NCBI RefSeq assembly: GCF_032598905.1
Contig: NZ_CP122458.1
Location: 8,643,001-8,707,000, forward strand
DNA length: 64,000 nt
Direction of reading: 5' to 3'
Source of the DNA: Streptomyces sp. 11x1
Lineage (GTDB): Bacteria; Actinomycetota; Actinomycetes; Streptomycetales; Streptomycetaceae
Shown here: one piece after another, positions 17,073 through 26,807 of the stretch
Numbering within the stretch: the first letter of the stretch is position 1
Layout of the letters: each line of letters opens with the position of its first letter
Program-made: the position numbers and the translations under genes
The notes under the pieces: model-generated
Seen by the model: the letters and a program-made list of their open reading frames with translations, nothing else
What the model was told of the DNA's origin: nothing
Database searches by the model: none

Positions 17073-17679
17073 GGAGCGGCCGGTCGTCACGGCCTCCCGC
17101 GTCCCGCGCTTCACCGCCGTCGAACGCTGGATCCACCGGACGACCGCGGCCCTGATGGGCGTCTGTGTGGTGACGGCGGCCTGCCTCTACCTCCCCTCCC
17201 TCGCCGAACTGGTCGGCCGCCGGGCACTGGTGGTCATGGTCCACCAGTGGACGGGCCTCCTCCTGCCCCTCCCGGTCCTGGCGGGCCTGGTCTCCCGCGC
17301 GTTCCGCGCGGACCTCGGCCGCCTCAACCGCTGGGGCCCGCACGACCGCCTCTGGCTCCGCGCCGCCCGCCGTCGGCTTCCCGGCCCGCGCCCCGCCGCG
17401 AAGTTCAACGCCGGCCAGAAGCTCTACGCGGCCTGGATCGCCGGCGCCACCCTCGTCATGCTCGCCACGGGCCTGATGATGTGGTTCACCCACCTCACCC
17501 CCCTGATGTGGCGGACCAGCGCGACCTTCGTCCACGACTGGCTGGCCCTGACCATCGGCATCGTCCTCGCCGGCCACATCGGCATGGCCCTGGGCGACCC
17601 GGAGGCCCGGCGCGGCCTGCGTACGGGCTCGGTGAGCCGGGAGTGGGCGGACAGCGAGCACCCGCTGTGGCGGCCGTAG
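17056..17679 (+). CDS. cytochrome b561-type membrane subunit
   Basis: The product has 207 residues and four hydrophobic segments. His residues in VERWIHRTTAALMG, VVMVHQWTGLLLP, ATFVHDWLALTIG and VLAGHIGMALG fit bis-His haem ligation in cytochrome b561/Ni-Fe hydrogenase b-type families. It overlaps the molybdopterin oxidoreductase by 17 bases and very likely passes electrons from the membrane quinol pool to it. A hairpin terminator follows. Confidence 0.85.
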   Translation: MNRRLEERPVVTASRVPRFTAVERWIHRTTAALMGVCVVTAACLYLPSLAELVGRRALVVMVHQWTGLLLPLPVLAGLVSRAFRADLGRLNRWGPHDRLWLRAARRRLPGPRPAAKFNAGQKLYAAWIAGATLVMLATGLMMWFTHLTPLMWRTSATFVHDWLALTIGIVLAGHIGMALGDPEARRGLRTGSVSREWADSEHPLWRP

Positions 17680-17719
17680 ACCGTAGACGGTAAGCCGTGC
17701 GTAGGCCGTCGGTCGCGAC

Positions 17720-17757
17720 AGGGGGCGGGGAGCCGGACCTCCGGCTCCCCGCCCCCT
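17720..17757. terminator. bidirectional hairpin terminator
   Basis: A perfect 17-bp stem (AGGGGGCGGGGAGCCGG) with a 4-base loop lies between the convergent cytochrome b and gluconate transporter genes. Confidence 0.82.
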
Positions 17758-17789
17758 GAACGACCAGCGCTCCGCTCCGGCCCGCGCCC

Positions 17790-19187
17790 CTAGATGATCA
17801 GCGACAGCAGCAGCACGATCGCCCCCGCCACCACCGAGATGATGGTCTCCATCACCGACCAGGTCTTGATGGTCTGGCCGACGCTCATCCCGAAGTACTC
17901 CTTCACCATCCAGAAGCCGGCGTCGTTGACATGGCTGAAGAAGAGGGAGCCCGCGCCGATGGCGAGGACGAGCAGGGCGGTGTGGGCCGTCGACATGTCC
18001 GCGGCCAGCGGTGCCACCAGGCCCGCCGCCGAGATCGTGGCGACCGTGGCCGACCCGGTCGCCAGCCGGATCGCCACCGCGATCAGCCAGGCCAGGACGA
18101 GCGCGGGAATCGACCAGTCCTCGGAGATCTCCAGGATCATCTGCCCGACCCCGGAGTCGATGAGCGTCTGCTTGAACCCGCCGCCCGCGCCGACGATGAG
18201 CAGGATGCCCGCGATCGGCGCGAGGGACTTCTCGACGGTCGACCCCAGCCGCTCCTTGGTGAACCCGGCGGCCCGCCCCAGCGTGAACATGCCCACGATC
18301 ACGGCCGCGAGCAGCGCGATCAGCGGTGAGCCGACCACGTCGAAGACCCGCTGCACCATGTTCTCGGGGTCGTCCACGACGATGTCCACGAGCGCCTTGG
18401 CCAGCATCAGCACCACCGGCAGGAGGACGGTCGCCACGGTCGCGCCGAACGCGGGCCGCTTCTCCAGCTCCTCCGACGGCCTCGCCTGGATCATGCGCTC
18501 GGGCACCGGTACGTCCACCCACCGCGCCGCGTACTTCGAGAACAGCGGTCCGGCGATGATCACCGTCGGTATCGCGACCACCAGCCCCAGCGCCAGTGTC
18601 ACACCCAGGTTGGCCTGCACCGCGTCGATCGCGACCAGCGGGCCGGGATGCGGCGGGATCAGCCCGTGCATCACGGACAGACCCGCGAGGGCCGGGATGC
18701 CGATGCGCATCAGCGAGTAGTTGCCGCGCTTGGCGACCATCAGCACCACCGGGATCAGCAGCACGATCCCGACCTCGAAGAACAACGGCAGCCCGATCAC
18801 CGAGGCGATCAGCACCATCGCCCACGGCATCGCCCGCCCCTGGGCCTTGGCGAGGATGGTGTCGACGATCTCGTCGGCGCCCCCGGAGTCCGCGAGCAGC
18901 TTGCCGAGGATCGCGCCCAACGCGATGAGCACGCCGACGCCGGCCACGGTCGTCCCGAGCCCGGTGGTGAAGCTGGCGATCGCCTTGTCCAGCGGCGCCC
19001 CGGCGAACGCGCCCAGCGCGAGCGAGCCGATGGTCAGCGCCAGGAAGGCGTGCACCTTGAACCTGGTGATGAGCACGACGATCACGGCTATGCCCGCCAG
19101 GACGGCGATGCCCAACTGCGCGTGCCCCGCCGAGGTGATCGGCTCGACGGGGTCCGCTGCCAGCAACTCGACGTTGAGTCTGGTCAC
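17790..19187 (-). CDS. gntT: gluconate:H+ symporter, GntP family
   Basis: This encodes a 465-residue integral membrane protein with about 12 hydrophobic helices, matching the GntP/GntT family that imports gluconate with protons. Recognisable stretches are FKVHAFLALTIGSLALG, GLIPPHPGPLVAI, GAGGGFKQTLIDSGVG and HVNDAGFWMVKEYFGM. It starts at GTG 19187 behind AAGGAA. Gluconokinase lies just upstream on the same strand and a GntR regulator is divergent, giving a complete gluconate uptake unit. Confidence 0.93.
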   Translation of the reverse strand: MTRLNVELLAADPVEPITSAGHAQLGIAVLAGIAVIVVLITRFKVHAFLALTIGSLALGAFAGAPLDKAIASFTTGLGTTVAGVGVLIALGAILGKLLADSGGADEIVDTILAKAQGRAMPWAMVLIASVIGLPLFFEVGIVLLIPVVLMVAKRGNYSLMRIGIPALAGLSVMHGLIPPHPGPLVAIDAVQANLGVTLALGLVVAIPTVIIAGPLFSKYAARWVDVPVPERMIQARPSEELEKRPAFGATVATVLLPVVLMLAKALVDIVVDDPENMVQRVFDVVGSPLIALLAAVIVGMFTLGRAAGFTKERLGSTVEKSLAPIAGILLIVGAGGGFKQTLIDSGVGQMILEISEDWSIPALVLAWLIAVAIRLATGSATVATISAAGLVAPLAADMSTAHTALLVLAIGAGSLFFSHVNDAGFWMVKEYFGMSVGQTIKTWSVMETIISVVAGAIVLLLSLII

Positions 19188-19254
19188 GGTGATTCCTTGG
19201 TTGGGGAGGTGTCAGGGGGAGGTGGGGGGTGGGGGAGGAGGCCGGCGTCGGGCC

Positions 19255-19301
19255 GAAGCAGGAGCCGGCGGAAGCAGGAGCCGGCGGAAGAGGAGTCGGC
19301 G
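19255..19301 (-). repeat. short tandem repeat between gntK and gntT
   Basis: Three units of about 16 bp (GAAGCAGGAGCCGGCG) lie at 19255-19270, 19271-19286 and, diverged, 19287-19301. They occupy part of the 126-bp gap inside the gluconate operon. Confidence 0.6.
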
Positions 19302-19313
19302 GCCGAGGGGGGC

Positions 19314-19832
19314 CTACGACGACGCCGGATCGAACTCCCACAGCGCCGTGACCGCCCGCTCGGCGATCTCCTCGGGCGCGCCCGCCACATCGACAGCGAC
19401 GCCCGCCTCGTCCGCCTCCAGGGGCTGCAGTGTGGCGAACTGCGAGTCGAGCAGCGCGGTGGGCATGAAGTGGCCCTGCCGGTGGGACATCCGGTCCTCG
19501 ATGAGCGCCCGGTCACCGGTGAGATGCACGAAGACGACACCGGGCGCCGCCGCCCGCAGCCGGTCCCGGTAGGACCGCTTCAACGCGGAACAGCTGACCA
19601 CCCCGCCGAGCCCGGCCCGGTCGTGCGCCCAGGCGCCGATGGCGTCCAGCCACGGACCTCGGTCCGCGTCGTCCAGCGGTGTCCCGGCCGACATCTTGGC
19701 GATGTTGGCCGCGGGGTGGAAGTCGTCGCCCTCGGCGTAGGGAACGCCGAGCCGTGCCGCGAGCAGGGGACCGATCGTGGTCTTCCCGGTCCCTGCCACG
19801 CCCATCACCACGACGACATGAGGGGTACGCAT
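19314..19832 (-). CDS. gntK: gluconokinase
   Basis: The 172-residue kinase phosphorylates gluconate to 6-phosphogluconate for the pentose phosphate pathway. The Walker A motif is GVAGTGKTT at residues 11-19; EGDDFHPAANIAKMSAGTPL and the CSALKRSYRDRLR motif are diagnostic of the GntK family. I chose ATG 19832 (MRTPHVVVVMG) with GAGGT upstream; an in-frame upstream ATG would extend into the divergent promoter. It is followed by gntT. Confidence 0.93.
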   Translation of the reverse strand: MRTPHVVVVMGVAGTGKTTIGPLLAARLGVPYAEGDDFHPAANIAKMSAGTPLDDADRGPWLDAIGAWAHDRAGLGGVVSCSALKRSYRDRLRAAAPGVVFVHLTGDRALIEDRMSHRQGHFMPTALLDSQFATLQPLEADEAGVAVDVAGAPEEIAERAVTALWEFDPASS

Positions 19833-19926
19833 CACTACCTCGCTGTCTTCGTCGACATCTGGGACGTCACCCGACGTCGACGACACTGAAACCCATTAGA
19901 TACGACGAATTCAAGCCCTCGACACA

Positions 19927-19943
19927 AATAAGTCTGACTTTTT
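19927..19943. promoter_or_regulatory. candidate GntR operator in the gntK/gntR divergent region
   Basis: AATAAGTCTGACTTTTT is an inverted repeat with 7 of 8 matching pairs around a single central base (core AAGTC-T-GACTT). It lies in an AT-rich island between gntK and gntR, where a repressor could control both. Confidence 0.45.
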
Positions 19944-19975
19944 CTTCACTCCCCCCTCCTCGTACCCTGATCCCC

Positions 19976-20701
19976 ATGACCACACCGGGCCGGGGGCTGC
20001 ACGGCCGAGTTCTGGAGACCCTCGGACCGGCGATCACGGCGGGTGAGTACCCGCCGGGCAGCGTGCTGCGCACGGACGAACTCGCCCAGACCTTCGAGGT
20101 CTCCCGCTCCGTGATGCGCGAGGCGGTGCGCGTGCTGGAGTCCATGCACCTGGTCGAGTCCCGCCGCCGGGTCGGCGTGATCGTCCGTCCGCCCGCCGAG
20201 TGGAACGTCTACGACCCGCAGGTCATCCGCTGGCGGCTGGCCGGCGCGGACCGCCCCCGCCAGCTGCGCTCCCTCACGGTCCTGCGCTCCGCCGTCGAGC
20301 CGATCGCCGCGGGCCTGGCCGCGCGCAACGCCACCGCCGAGCAGTGCGCCGCGCTCACCGAGTGCGCCATCGGCATGGTCGCCAACTCACGTGGCCACAA
20401 ACTGGAGGGCTACCTCCGGCACGACGTCCTCTTCCACCGCCTGATCCTCGACGCCTCCGGCAACGAGATGTTCGCCCGCCTCGGCGACGTCGTCGAGGAG
20501 GTCCTCGCCGGCCGCACCCACCACGCCGTGATGTTCCCCGACCCCGACCCCGCCGCCGTCACCCTCCACGTCCAGGTCGCCGAAGCCATCCGCGAGCACG
20601 ACGCCCCCCGGGCCGAACGACTCACCAGGGAAATCACCGTGGGTGCCCTCCAGGAACTGGACATACTGGCCCCCAACGGCCAGGCGCCGAGCGCCGGTTG
20701 A
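19976..20701 (+). CDS. gntR: GntR-family (FadR subfamily) regulator of gluconate genes
   Basis: This encodes a 241-residue regulator with an N-terminal winged helix (YPPGSVLRTDELAQTFEVSR, then SVMREAVRVLESMHLV) and a C-terminal FCD effector domain whose metal-binding pattern includes DVLFHRLILDASGN and HVQVAEAIREHD. ATG 19976 is used. The gene is divergent from gntK/gntT with 143 bp between them, so it probably represses them until gluconate or 6-phosphogluconate is present. Confidence 0.88.
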   Translation: MTTPGRGLHGRVLETLGPAITAGEYPPGSVLRTDELAQTFEVSRSVMREAVRVLESMHLVESRRRVGVIVRPPAEWNVYDPQVIRWRLAGADRPRQLRSLTVLRSAVEPIAAGLAARNATAEQCAALTECAIGMVANSRGHKLEGYLRHDVLFHRLILDASGNEMFARLGDVVEEVLAGRTHHAVMFPDPDPAAVTLHVQVAEAIREHDAPRAERLTREITVGALQELDILAPNGQAPSAG

Positions 20702-20723
20702 CCCGCGGCTCGGACGGGCGGGC

Positions 20724-21179
20724 CTAGGCCCCGTCGTCCGCGGGGAACTCCCCGTCCACGTACACCCAGGCCCCCGCCACCCGCTCGAAGCGGCTCCGTT
20801 CGAGCATCGAGCCACCGCGGTACGAGGCGCGGAACGTGACGGTGCCGGTGGTGTGGAAGGGGGAGCCGTCGCGGGTCTCCAGGATCTCCAGGCCGGTCCA
20901 GCGCATCGTCGTGTCGAAGGCCACGTCGGCGGGCCGGGTGCGGGGATGCCAGCTGCGCAGCAGGTACGCCTCGTCGCGCACCACGAACGCGCTGTAGCGG
21001 GACCGCATCAGGGCCTCGGCTGTCGGCGCGGCGGCGCCCCCGGAGTGGTAGCGGCCGCAGCAGTCCTCGTAGGCCTGCGGCAGTCCGCAGGGGCACGTAC
21101 GAGGAGCCGGCGAAGAAGCACGTGAGGCACTCTTCGACCTGGCCCGGGAACCACTGCGGCGCGACGACATGGCAGTCAT
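20724..21179 (-). CDS. YchJ family protein
   Basis: The product is a 151-residue UPF0225/YchJ-like protein. [19 protein letters not shown] is the SEC-C-like zinc motif; [24 protein letters not shown] and [12 protein letters not shown] follow as in the family. The N-terminal 25 residues are Ser/Arg-rich and possibly not all translated (a second ATG is at 21170). It starts 10 bp after the M1 aminopeptidase stop and is the last gene of that operon. Function is not established for the family. Confidence 0.85.
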   Translation of the reverse strand: MTAMSSRRSGSRARSKSASRASSPAPRTCPCGLPQAYEDCCGRYHSGGAAAPTAEALMRSRYSAFVVRDEAYLLRSWHPRTRPADVAFDTTMRWTGLEILETRDGSPFHTTGTVTFRASYRGGSMLERSRFERVAGAWVYVDGEFPADDGA

Positions 21180-21189
21180 TGTGCCCGCT

Positions 21190-22662
21190 CTACGCCGAGC
21201 CCGCGTTCGTCGGCGGATACGGCGGCCGTGCCGGCACCCCGGAACCCCTCGGGGACGGCAGCGGCGGCAGCGCCGGCTCCTGCAACCAGGCCCGGAACAG
21301 GGCGTCCAGGGGCCCGTCGGCGTAGCGCCCGGCGTGCGCGGTGAAACCGGCCGTGGTCACCGCGCCGCCGCGGTGGACGGTCGCCCAACCGCGCAGCATC
21401 CGGAAGAACGCCTCGTCACCGAGGGCACAGCGCACGGCGTGGACGGTCAGCCCGCCGCGCTCGTAGAGCCGGTCGTCGAACATCAGCTTGCGGCCCGGGT
21501 CGGCCAGCCGCAGATCCTGCGACAGCGCGGCGAGCTTCTGGTGCGCGGCGGCGGCCAGTTGCTGCGCGCTGCGCCCGCCGGAACGCTCCGACCACAGCCA
21601 CTCTGCGTACTTGGCGAACCCCTCGTTCAGCCAGATGTGCCGCCAGTCGGCGATGGACACGCTGTTGCCGAACCACTGGTGCGCCAGCTCGTGGGCCACC
21701 AGCCGCTCCGAACCCCGCGCCCCGTCCACGTGGTTGGCGCCGAACAGCGACAACCCCTGTGCCTCGACCGGGACATCGAGCTCCTCCTCGGTCACCACCA
21801 CCGCGTACTCCCCGAACGGGTACGGCCCGAAGAGCTCCTCGAACAGCTCCATCATCGCCGGCTGCCGCGCGAAGTCCCGCGAGAACTCGGTGAGCAGGTG
21901 CGCCGGGATGTGCCCGTGCTGCGGCACCCCACCCGGCCGCGGATCGCCCAGCAGCACCGTCTGGTACCTGCCGATCGACAGCCCCACCAGATAGCTCGAC
22001 GTCGGCGCCGACTGCTCGTACACCCAGGTCGTCGTGGACGCCTTCGCCGTACGGGTGAGCAGCCGCCCGCCCGCCACCACCTGGTACGCCGACGGTGTCG
22101 TCACCGAGATCTGGTACGAGGCCTTGTCGGCGGGCCGGTCGTTGCACGGATACCAGGACGGTGCCCCGACCGGCTGGCTCGCCACCAGCGCCCCGTCGGT
22201 CAGCTCCTCCCAACCGAGCCCGCCCCAGGGGCTGTTCACCGGCTTGGGATTGCCCGACCAGTGCACCTCGACCGTGAACGCGGCCCCGGGCCGGATCGGC
22301 TTGGCCGGCCGGATCCGCAGCCTGCCGCCCCGGTGCGAGTAGTGCGGCGCCCGCCCGTCGACCCGCACCCGCCCGATCTTGAAGTCGGCGAGGTTCAGCT
22401 GGAACTCGGCGAGCGGGGCCCGGCCCGCTATGGCGTTGAGCCGCGCGGTGCCCGACAGCCGGTTCGGCCCTGGTCGGTAGTCCACAGCCAGCTCGTACCG
22501 ATGCACCCGGTAACGGGCATCACCGTTCGCCGGGAAGTACGGGTCCGGACCCACTGACTGCTGAACCGCCACTGCCGCTTCTGCTCCCCGCTCCGCTCTG
22601 GTACGACGTCCATCGTCCCCCGAGTCCCCCGAAGCCGCACGAGCCGCGTTCAGCGGCGCCAT
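21190..22662 (-). CDS. M1 family zinc aminopeptidase
   Basis: The product has 490 residues. The zinc site is H324 E325 xx H328 with E347 ([10 protein letters not shown] and WLNEGFAKY), and NPWGG-like [13 protein letters not shown] precedes it. It is shorter than classical PepN because the C-terminal domain is absent. No signal peptide is evident. ATG 22662 overlaps the stop of the Pls-like synthetase (ATG GCG CCG CTG A), so translation is coupled. In epsilon-poly-lysine producers a zinc peptidase that degrades the polymer is associated with the synthetase; by analogy this enzyme may process or destroy the product of the upstream synthetase. Confidence 0.88.
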   Translation of the reverse strand: MAPLNAARAASGDSGDDGRRTRAERGAEAAVAVQQSVGPDPYFPANGDARYRVHRYELAVDYRPGPNRLSGTARLNAIAGRAPLAEFQLNLADFKIGRVRVDGRAPHYSHRGGRLRIRPAKPIRPGAAFTVEVHWSGNPKPVNSPWGGLGWEELTDGALVASQPVGAPSWYPCNDRPADKASYQISVTTPSAYQVVAGGRLLTRTAKASTTTWVYEQSAPTSSYLVGLSIGRYQTVLLGDPRPGGVPQHGHIPAHLLTEFSRDFARQPAMMELFEELFGPYPFGEYAVVVTEEELDVPVEAQGLSLFGANHVDGARGSERLVAHELAHQWFGNSVSIADWRHIWLNEGFAKYAEWLWSERSGGRSAQQLAAAAHQKLAALSQDLRLADPGRKLMFDDRLYERGGLTVHAVRCALGDEAFFRMLRGWATVHRGGAVTTAGFTAHAGRYADGPLDALFRAWLQEPALPPLPSPRGSGVPARPPYPPTNAGSA

Positions 22663-25600
22663 GACTCGATCGGGTTGCCCAGCCACCGGGTGTCGTCGGG
22701 AACGGACTCCGCGGCCATGACCAGCGACGCCGGACCCAGCGTGGTACGGGCCCCGACCACGCTGCCGGGCAGGACGATTCCGCCCGGGCCCAACGTGGCG
22801 CCCTCACGGAGCTCAACAGTATCCGTCCGCAAGATCCGGTCGTGGAAGAGGTGGGTCTGCAGGACGCATCCCCGGTTCACCGTGGCCCCGTCGCCGAGCG
22901 TCACGAGGTCGGTCTCGGGTAGCCAGTAACTCTCGATCCACACCCCCTTGCCGATCCGCGCCCCCAGCCCGCGCAGCCACACGTTCAGCACCGCGGTCCC
23001 GGGCACCGCCCCGGCCAGCCACGGCACGGCCAGGACCTCCACGAAGGTGTCCGCCAGCTCGTTGCGCCACACGAACCCGCTCCACAGCGGATGCTCCCCG
23101 CCGCGGTGCCGCCCCACGAGCAGCCACTTCGCGACGACGGACACCAGGCCCGCCAGCACACCCGCCACCAGCAGCACGAGACCGCCCGCAGGCCACGCCC
23201 AGTCGCCCAGTGCGCTCAGCGCCGCCACCGTCAGCAGCGCGATCCCCGCAGAGCAGAACACGGGCACGACCCGGCACAGCTCCACCAGCGCCCGCGCCCA
23301 CAGCAACCGCGCCGGCGGCTCGTACGTCAGGCTCTGGTCACCGTCCGCCACCGCCCGGGGCAGCCTGACCGGCGGCAGCCCCAGGTACGAGCTGCCCTTC
23401 TTCGCCTTCTTCGGCGTCGCGGACAGCACCCCCACCAGACCGCCGTCCGGCACCGAACGCCCCGGCGCGGTCATCCCGGAGTTCCCCAGGAACGCCCGTC
23501 GCCCGATCTCCGCCCGCCCGATCCGCATCCAGCCCCCGCCCAGCTCGTACGGCGCGGTCAGCGTGTCGTCCGCGAGGAACGCCCCGTCCCCGACCGTCGT
23601 CAGACTGGGCAGCGCCAGCACCGTCGACACCTCCGCGCCCCGGCCGATCCGCATCCCGAGCAGTCGCAGCCACACCGGCGTGACCAGCCCCGCGTACAGC
23701 GGGAACAGCGTCTCCCGCGACCGGTCCATCAGCTGCGTGACCGTCCACGCCTGCCAGCCGACCCGGCTGTGCGTGGGATGCGTGCCCTCCCGCAGCCCGA
23801 GGCTCAGCAGCCGCACGGCGACCAGCAGGAGCAGCGCGTACGCCGCCCCGAACGCGAGCGTGGCCGGCACCAGCCCGAGCACCGCGCCCCGCAGGGCACC
23901 GCCCAGCCCCGCCCCCGGATCCACGAACAGACTCAAGCCCGCCAGCGCGGCGAGCCCGGCGAGCACCGGCAGCGCGGTCAGCCCGAACCCGGTCACCCCG
24001 TACGACGCCCGCCAGAACAGGCCCCGCCGCGGCCGTTCCCTCGGCCAGTTCCGCTTCGCCTTGCCCAGCTTGACCGCGGGCGCCCCGGCCCAGCGCTGTC
24101 CGGTGGGGACCTGCCCGGCCACGGCCGACCCGGGCGCCACCTCGGCCCGCTTGCCGACCCTGGCCCCCGGCAGCAGCATGCTCCGCGTCCCGACGACCGC
24201 GCCGGCGCCCACTTTGACCGGCCCGATCTCCAGCACATCCCCGTCGAGCCAGTACCCGGAGAGGTCCACCTCGGACTCCACGGCCGCGCCCCGCCCGAGC
24301 TTGAGCATCCCGGTCACCGGCGGCAGCGCGTGCAGATCGACATCGGCGCCGACCTTGGCGCCCAGGACGCGCGCGTACCGCTCCAGCCAGACCCCGGTCA
24401 GCGAGGTGGCCCCGCTGAACTCGGCCAACCGCTCGGCCGCCCACAGCCGCAGGTGCACGCTTCCGCCGCGCGCGTACCGGCCCGGCCCGACGCCGCGCAG
24501 CAGCAGCCGCGCGCCGCCCGCCGCGATCGCCAGCCGCCCCGGCGGGGTGAAGAGCAGCACCGCCCCGGCCCCCACGGACCACCAGGGCGCGGTCGGCAGC
24601 CAGGCGTACGGCCCGAGCAGATTCCCGAGCGCGGCCAGCGGGACGACCCACCGCAGAGCGAGCAGCGTGAACAGCGGCACCAGCAGCAGCGACTGGACCA
24701 GCCGCGCCCGCACGGGCACGGGTGCCACCACGCGCCGGGGGCCTTCCTGCCCGCCGGACTCCTCCAGATACCGGGCCAGCTTCCTGAGCGTGGGCCGCTG
24801 GTAGACGTCCACCACCGCGACGCTCGGATACCTGGTCCGCAGCCGTGTCGTCAGCTGCGCGGCGGCCAGACTCCCCCCGCCGATCGCGAAGAAGTCGTCG
24901 CCCGCGCCACCGACCGGGATCCCCAGCACCTCCGCCCACTGTTCGGCGAGCCACGCCTCGGTCCCGTACAGCTCCTCGGCCGGACCGGCCGTCTCCAGCT
25001 CTGCCAGCGGCCACGGCAGGGCGTTCCGGTCGACCTTCCCGGACGTCCGGGTCGGCAGTTCCGCCACCGGTGCCAGCAGCGGCACCAGCGCGGCCGGCAG
25101 CTCTGCCCGCAGCTTCGCCACGGCCCTCGCGTGGTCCCACCCTTCCTGGGTGACCACGTACCCGACCAGCAGCTGGTTGCCGCTCCGCGCGGTCCGTACG
25201 GCCGCCGCGGCGCCCGCCACCCCCGGCAGGGCCTGCAACGCGGCGTCCACCTCGCCCAGCTCGATCCGCCGCCCGCCGAGCTTGATCTGCTCGTCGGCCC
25301 GCCCGAGGAAGACCAGCCCCTCGGGCTCGGCCCTCACCAGGTCACCACTGCGATAGGCGCGCTCCCAGCCCAGCGACTCCAGCGGCGCGTACTTCTCCGC
25401 GTCCTTCTCGGCGTCGAGATACCGCGCGAGCCCCACGCCGCCGATCACCAGCTGCCCGCTGCCACCCATCGGCACGGGCTCCCCGCTCTCGTCCACGACG
25501 GCCAGCTCCCACCCGTCGAGCGGCAGCCCGATCCGGATCGGCTCCGCGCCGGTCATCAGCGAGGCGCAGGCGACGACGGTGGCCTCGGTCGGCCCGTACG

Positions 25601-26525
25601 TGTTCCAGACCTCCCGCCCCTCCGTCACCAGCCGCTGCGCCAGCTCCGGCGGGCACGCCTCACCGCCGAAGATCAGCAGCCGTACGTCGCTCAGCGTCTC
25701 GGGCTCCCAGAGCGCGGCCAGCGTCGGCACGGTCGACACCGCCGTGATCTCCTGCTCGACCAGCCAGGGCCCCAGATCCGCGCCGCTCCTGACCTGTGCG
25801 CGCGGCACCGGCACCAGACAGGCGCCGTACCGCCAGGCCAGCCACATCTCCTCGCAGGACGCGTCGAAGGCCACCGAGAGGCCGGCCATCACCCGGTCCC
25901 CGGGCCCGATCGGCTCCTCGGTCAGGAAGAGAGCCGCCTCGGCGTCCACGAACGCTGCGGCGCTGCGATGGCTGACGGCCACCCCCTTGGGCCTGCCCGT
26001 CGACCCGGAGGTGAAGATGATCCATGCGTCGTGCTCGACCCCGGGGCGTGCGGCGGGGGAGTCGGACGCGCCGTGCACGGTCAGTTCGTGTCCGGCCCCG
26101 ACGACCGCCCGCACCTCCGCCTCGCCGAACACCAGTTCGGCCCGCTCGTCGGGGTCCTCGGCGTCCACGGGCACATAGGCGGCTCCGGCGGCGAGCACGG
26201 CGAGGATGGCGACGTACAGCTCGTTCGTGCCCGACGGCACCCGCACCCCGACCCGGTCCCCGAGTCCGACCCCGGCGGCTCCCAGTCGTCGCCGCAGGTT
26301 CTCCACCTCGACGGCCAGCGCGCGATAGGTCAGCCGCCGCTTCCCGTCGTCCAGGGCGGGCTCGTCCGGGTACGACCGCGCGGACGCTTCGAAGACGTCG
26401 ACCAGCGTGCGGGGGGAGGCCGCGGGACCGGCCGAGAAGCGCGCCGCCCCGCCGAACCGCCCGGCTTCCTCTGCCATCTCCTCGTCGAGCAGCGTCAGGT
26501 CGGGACTCTCGTACACGGCGGCCAT
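22650..26525 (-). CDS. Pls/PosA-like non-ribosomal peptide synthetase: adenylation, carrier and membrane domains
   Basis: This encodes a 1291-residue protein. Residues about 40-520 form an amino-acid adenylation domain (A3 IIFTSGSTGRPKG, A5 NTYGPTEATV, A7 YRSGDLV, A8 GRADEQIKLGGRRIELGEV, A10 SGKVDRNALP). A peptidyl carrier domain follows (DDFFAIGGGSLAAAQL, phosphopantetheine Ser552). The remaining 740 residues alternate hydrophobic helices with three hexapeptide-like (left-handed beta-helix) blocks, e.g. IGPVKVGAGAVVGTRS and LREGATLGPGGIVLPG. This is the layout of poly-lysine synthetase-type enzymes, which have no ordinary condensation or thioesterase domain. ATG 26525 has GAGG upstream. The amino acid used is unknown. 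The aminopeptidase gene overlaps its end. Confidence 0.9.
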   Translation of the reverse strand: MAAVYESPDLTLLDEEMAEEAGRFGGAARFSAGPAASPRTLVDVFEASARSYPDEPALDDGKRRLTYRALAVEVENLRRRLGAAGVGLGDRVGVRVPSGTNELYVAILAVLAAGAAYVPVDAEDPDERAELVFGEAEVRAVVGAGHELTVHGASDSPAARPGVEHDAWIIFTSGSTGRPKGVAVSHRSAAAFVDAEAALFLTEEPIGPGDRVMAGLSVAFDASCEEMWLAWRYGACLVPVPRAQVRSGADLGPWLVEQEITAVSTVPTLAALWEPETLSDVRLLIFGGEACPPELAQRLVTEGREVWNTYGPTEATVVACASLMTGAEPIRIGLPLDGWELAVVDESGEPVPMGGSGQLVIGGVGLARYLDAEKDAEKYAPLESLGWERAYRSGDLVRAEPEGLVFLGRADEQIKLGGRRIELGEVDAALQALPGVAGAAAAVRTARSGNQLLVGYVVTQEGWDHARAVAKLRAELPAALVPLLAPVAELPTRTSGKVDRNALPWPLAELETAGPAEELYGTEAWLAEQWAEVLGIPVGGAGDDFFAIGGGSLAAAQLTTRLRTRYPSVAVVDVYQRPTLRKLARYLEESGGQEGPRRVVAPVPVRARLVQSLLLVPLFTLLALRWVVPLAALGNLLGPYAWLPTAPWWSVGAGAVLLFTPPGRLAIAAGGARLLLRGVGPGRYARGGSVHLRLWAAERLAEFSGATSLTGVWLERYARVLGAKVGADVDLHALPPVTGMLKLGRGAAVESEVDLSGYWLDGDVLEIGPVKVGAGAVVGTRSMLLPGARVGKRAEVAPGSAVAGQVPTGQRWAGAPAVKLGKAKRNWPRERPRRGLFWRASYGVTGFGLTALPVLAGLAALAGLSLFVDPGAGLGGALRGAVLGLVPATLAFGAAYALLLLVAVRLLSLGLREGTHPTHSRVGWQAWTVTQLMDRSRETLFPLYAGLVTPVWLRLLGMRIGRGAEVSTVLALPSLTTVGDGAFLADDTLTAPYELGGGWMRIGRAEIGRRAFLGNSGMTAPGRSVPDGGLVGVLSATPKKAKKGSSYLGLPPVRLPRAVADGDQSLTYEPPARLLWARALVELCRVVPVFCSAGIALLTVAALSALGDWAWPAGGLVLLVAGVLAGLVSVVAKWLLVGRHRGGEHPLWSGFVWRNELADTFVEVLAVPWLAGAVPGTAVLNVWLRGLGARIGKGVWIESYWLPETDLVTLGDGATVNRGCVLQTHLFHDRILRTDTVELREGATLGPGGIVLPGSVVGARTTLGPASLVMAAESVPDDTRWLGNPIESWRR

Positions 26526-26767
26526 CGGATCCTCGCCTCTCGAACCCGGACCATCCGGGGGCGCCGGAGGGCCGCAGGTCTGCCTGGGGATATTTCCGTA
26601 CCGGTGCCGAACAAGCCCCATACTCTAGTGCTCGGGTGACTACTGCCTGTCGTGTCGGCCAAGCGGAGGCATCCGGAGGGCGGCCCGCGAGGGCCGACCG
26701 TACGGCTGTGACCTGGGCTTTCTCGAACGTGGCGAGATATGTCCCACATTTCGCCGCCGGCAACGCA

Positions 26768-26799
26768 CGAAGGCCGCGACCCGAGGGTCGCGGCCTTCG
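26768..26799 (-). terminator. terminator of the tRNA gene
   Basis: A perfect 14-bp stem (CGAAGGCCGCGACC) with a 4-base loop begins 8 bp downstream of the tRNA 3' end. Confidence 0.78.
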
Positions 26800-26807
26800 C
26801 CACTGTG

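Noticed and set aside
22650..26525. A full secondary-metabolite cluster around the synthetase
   Set aside because: Only the synthetase, an aminopeptidase and YchJ form the operon; no other biosynthetic, export or regulatory genes lie beside it.
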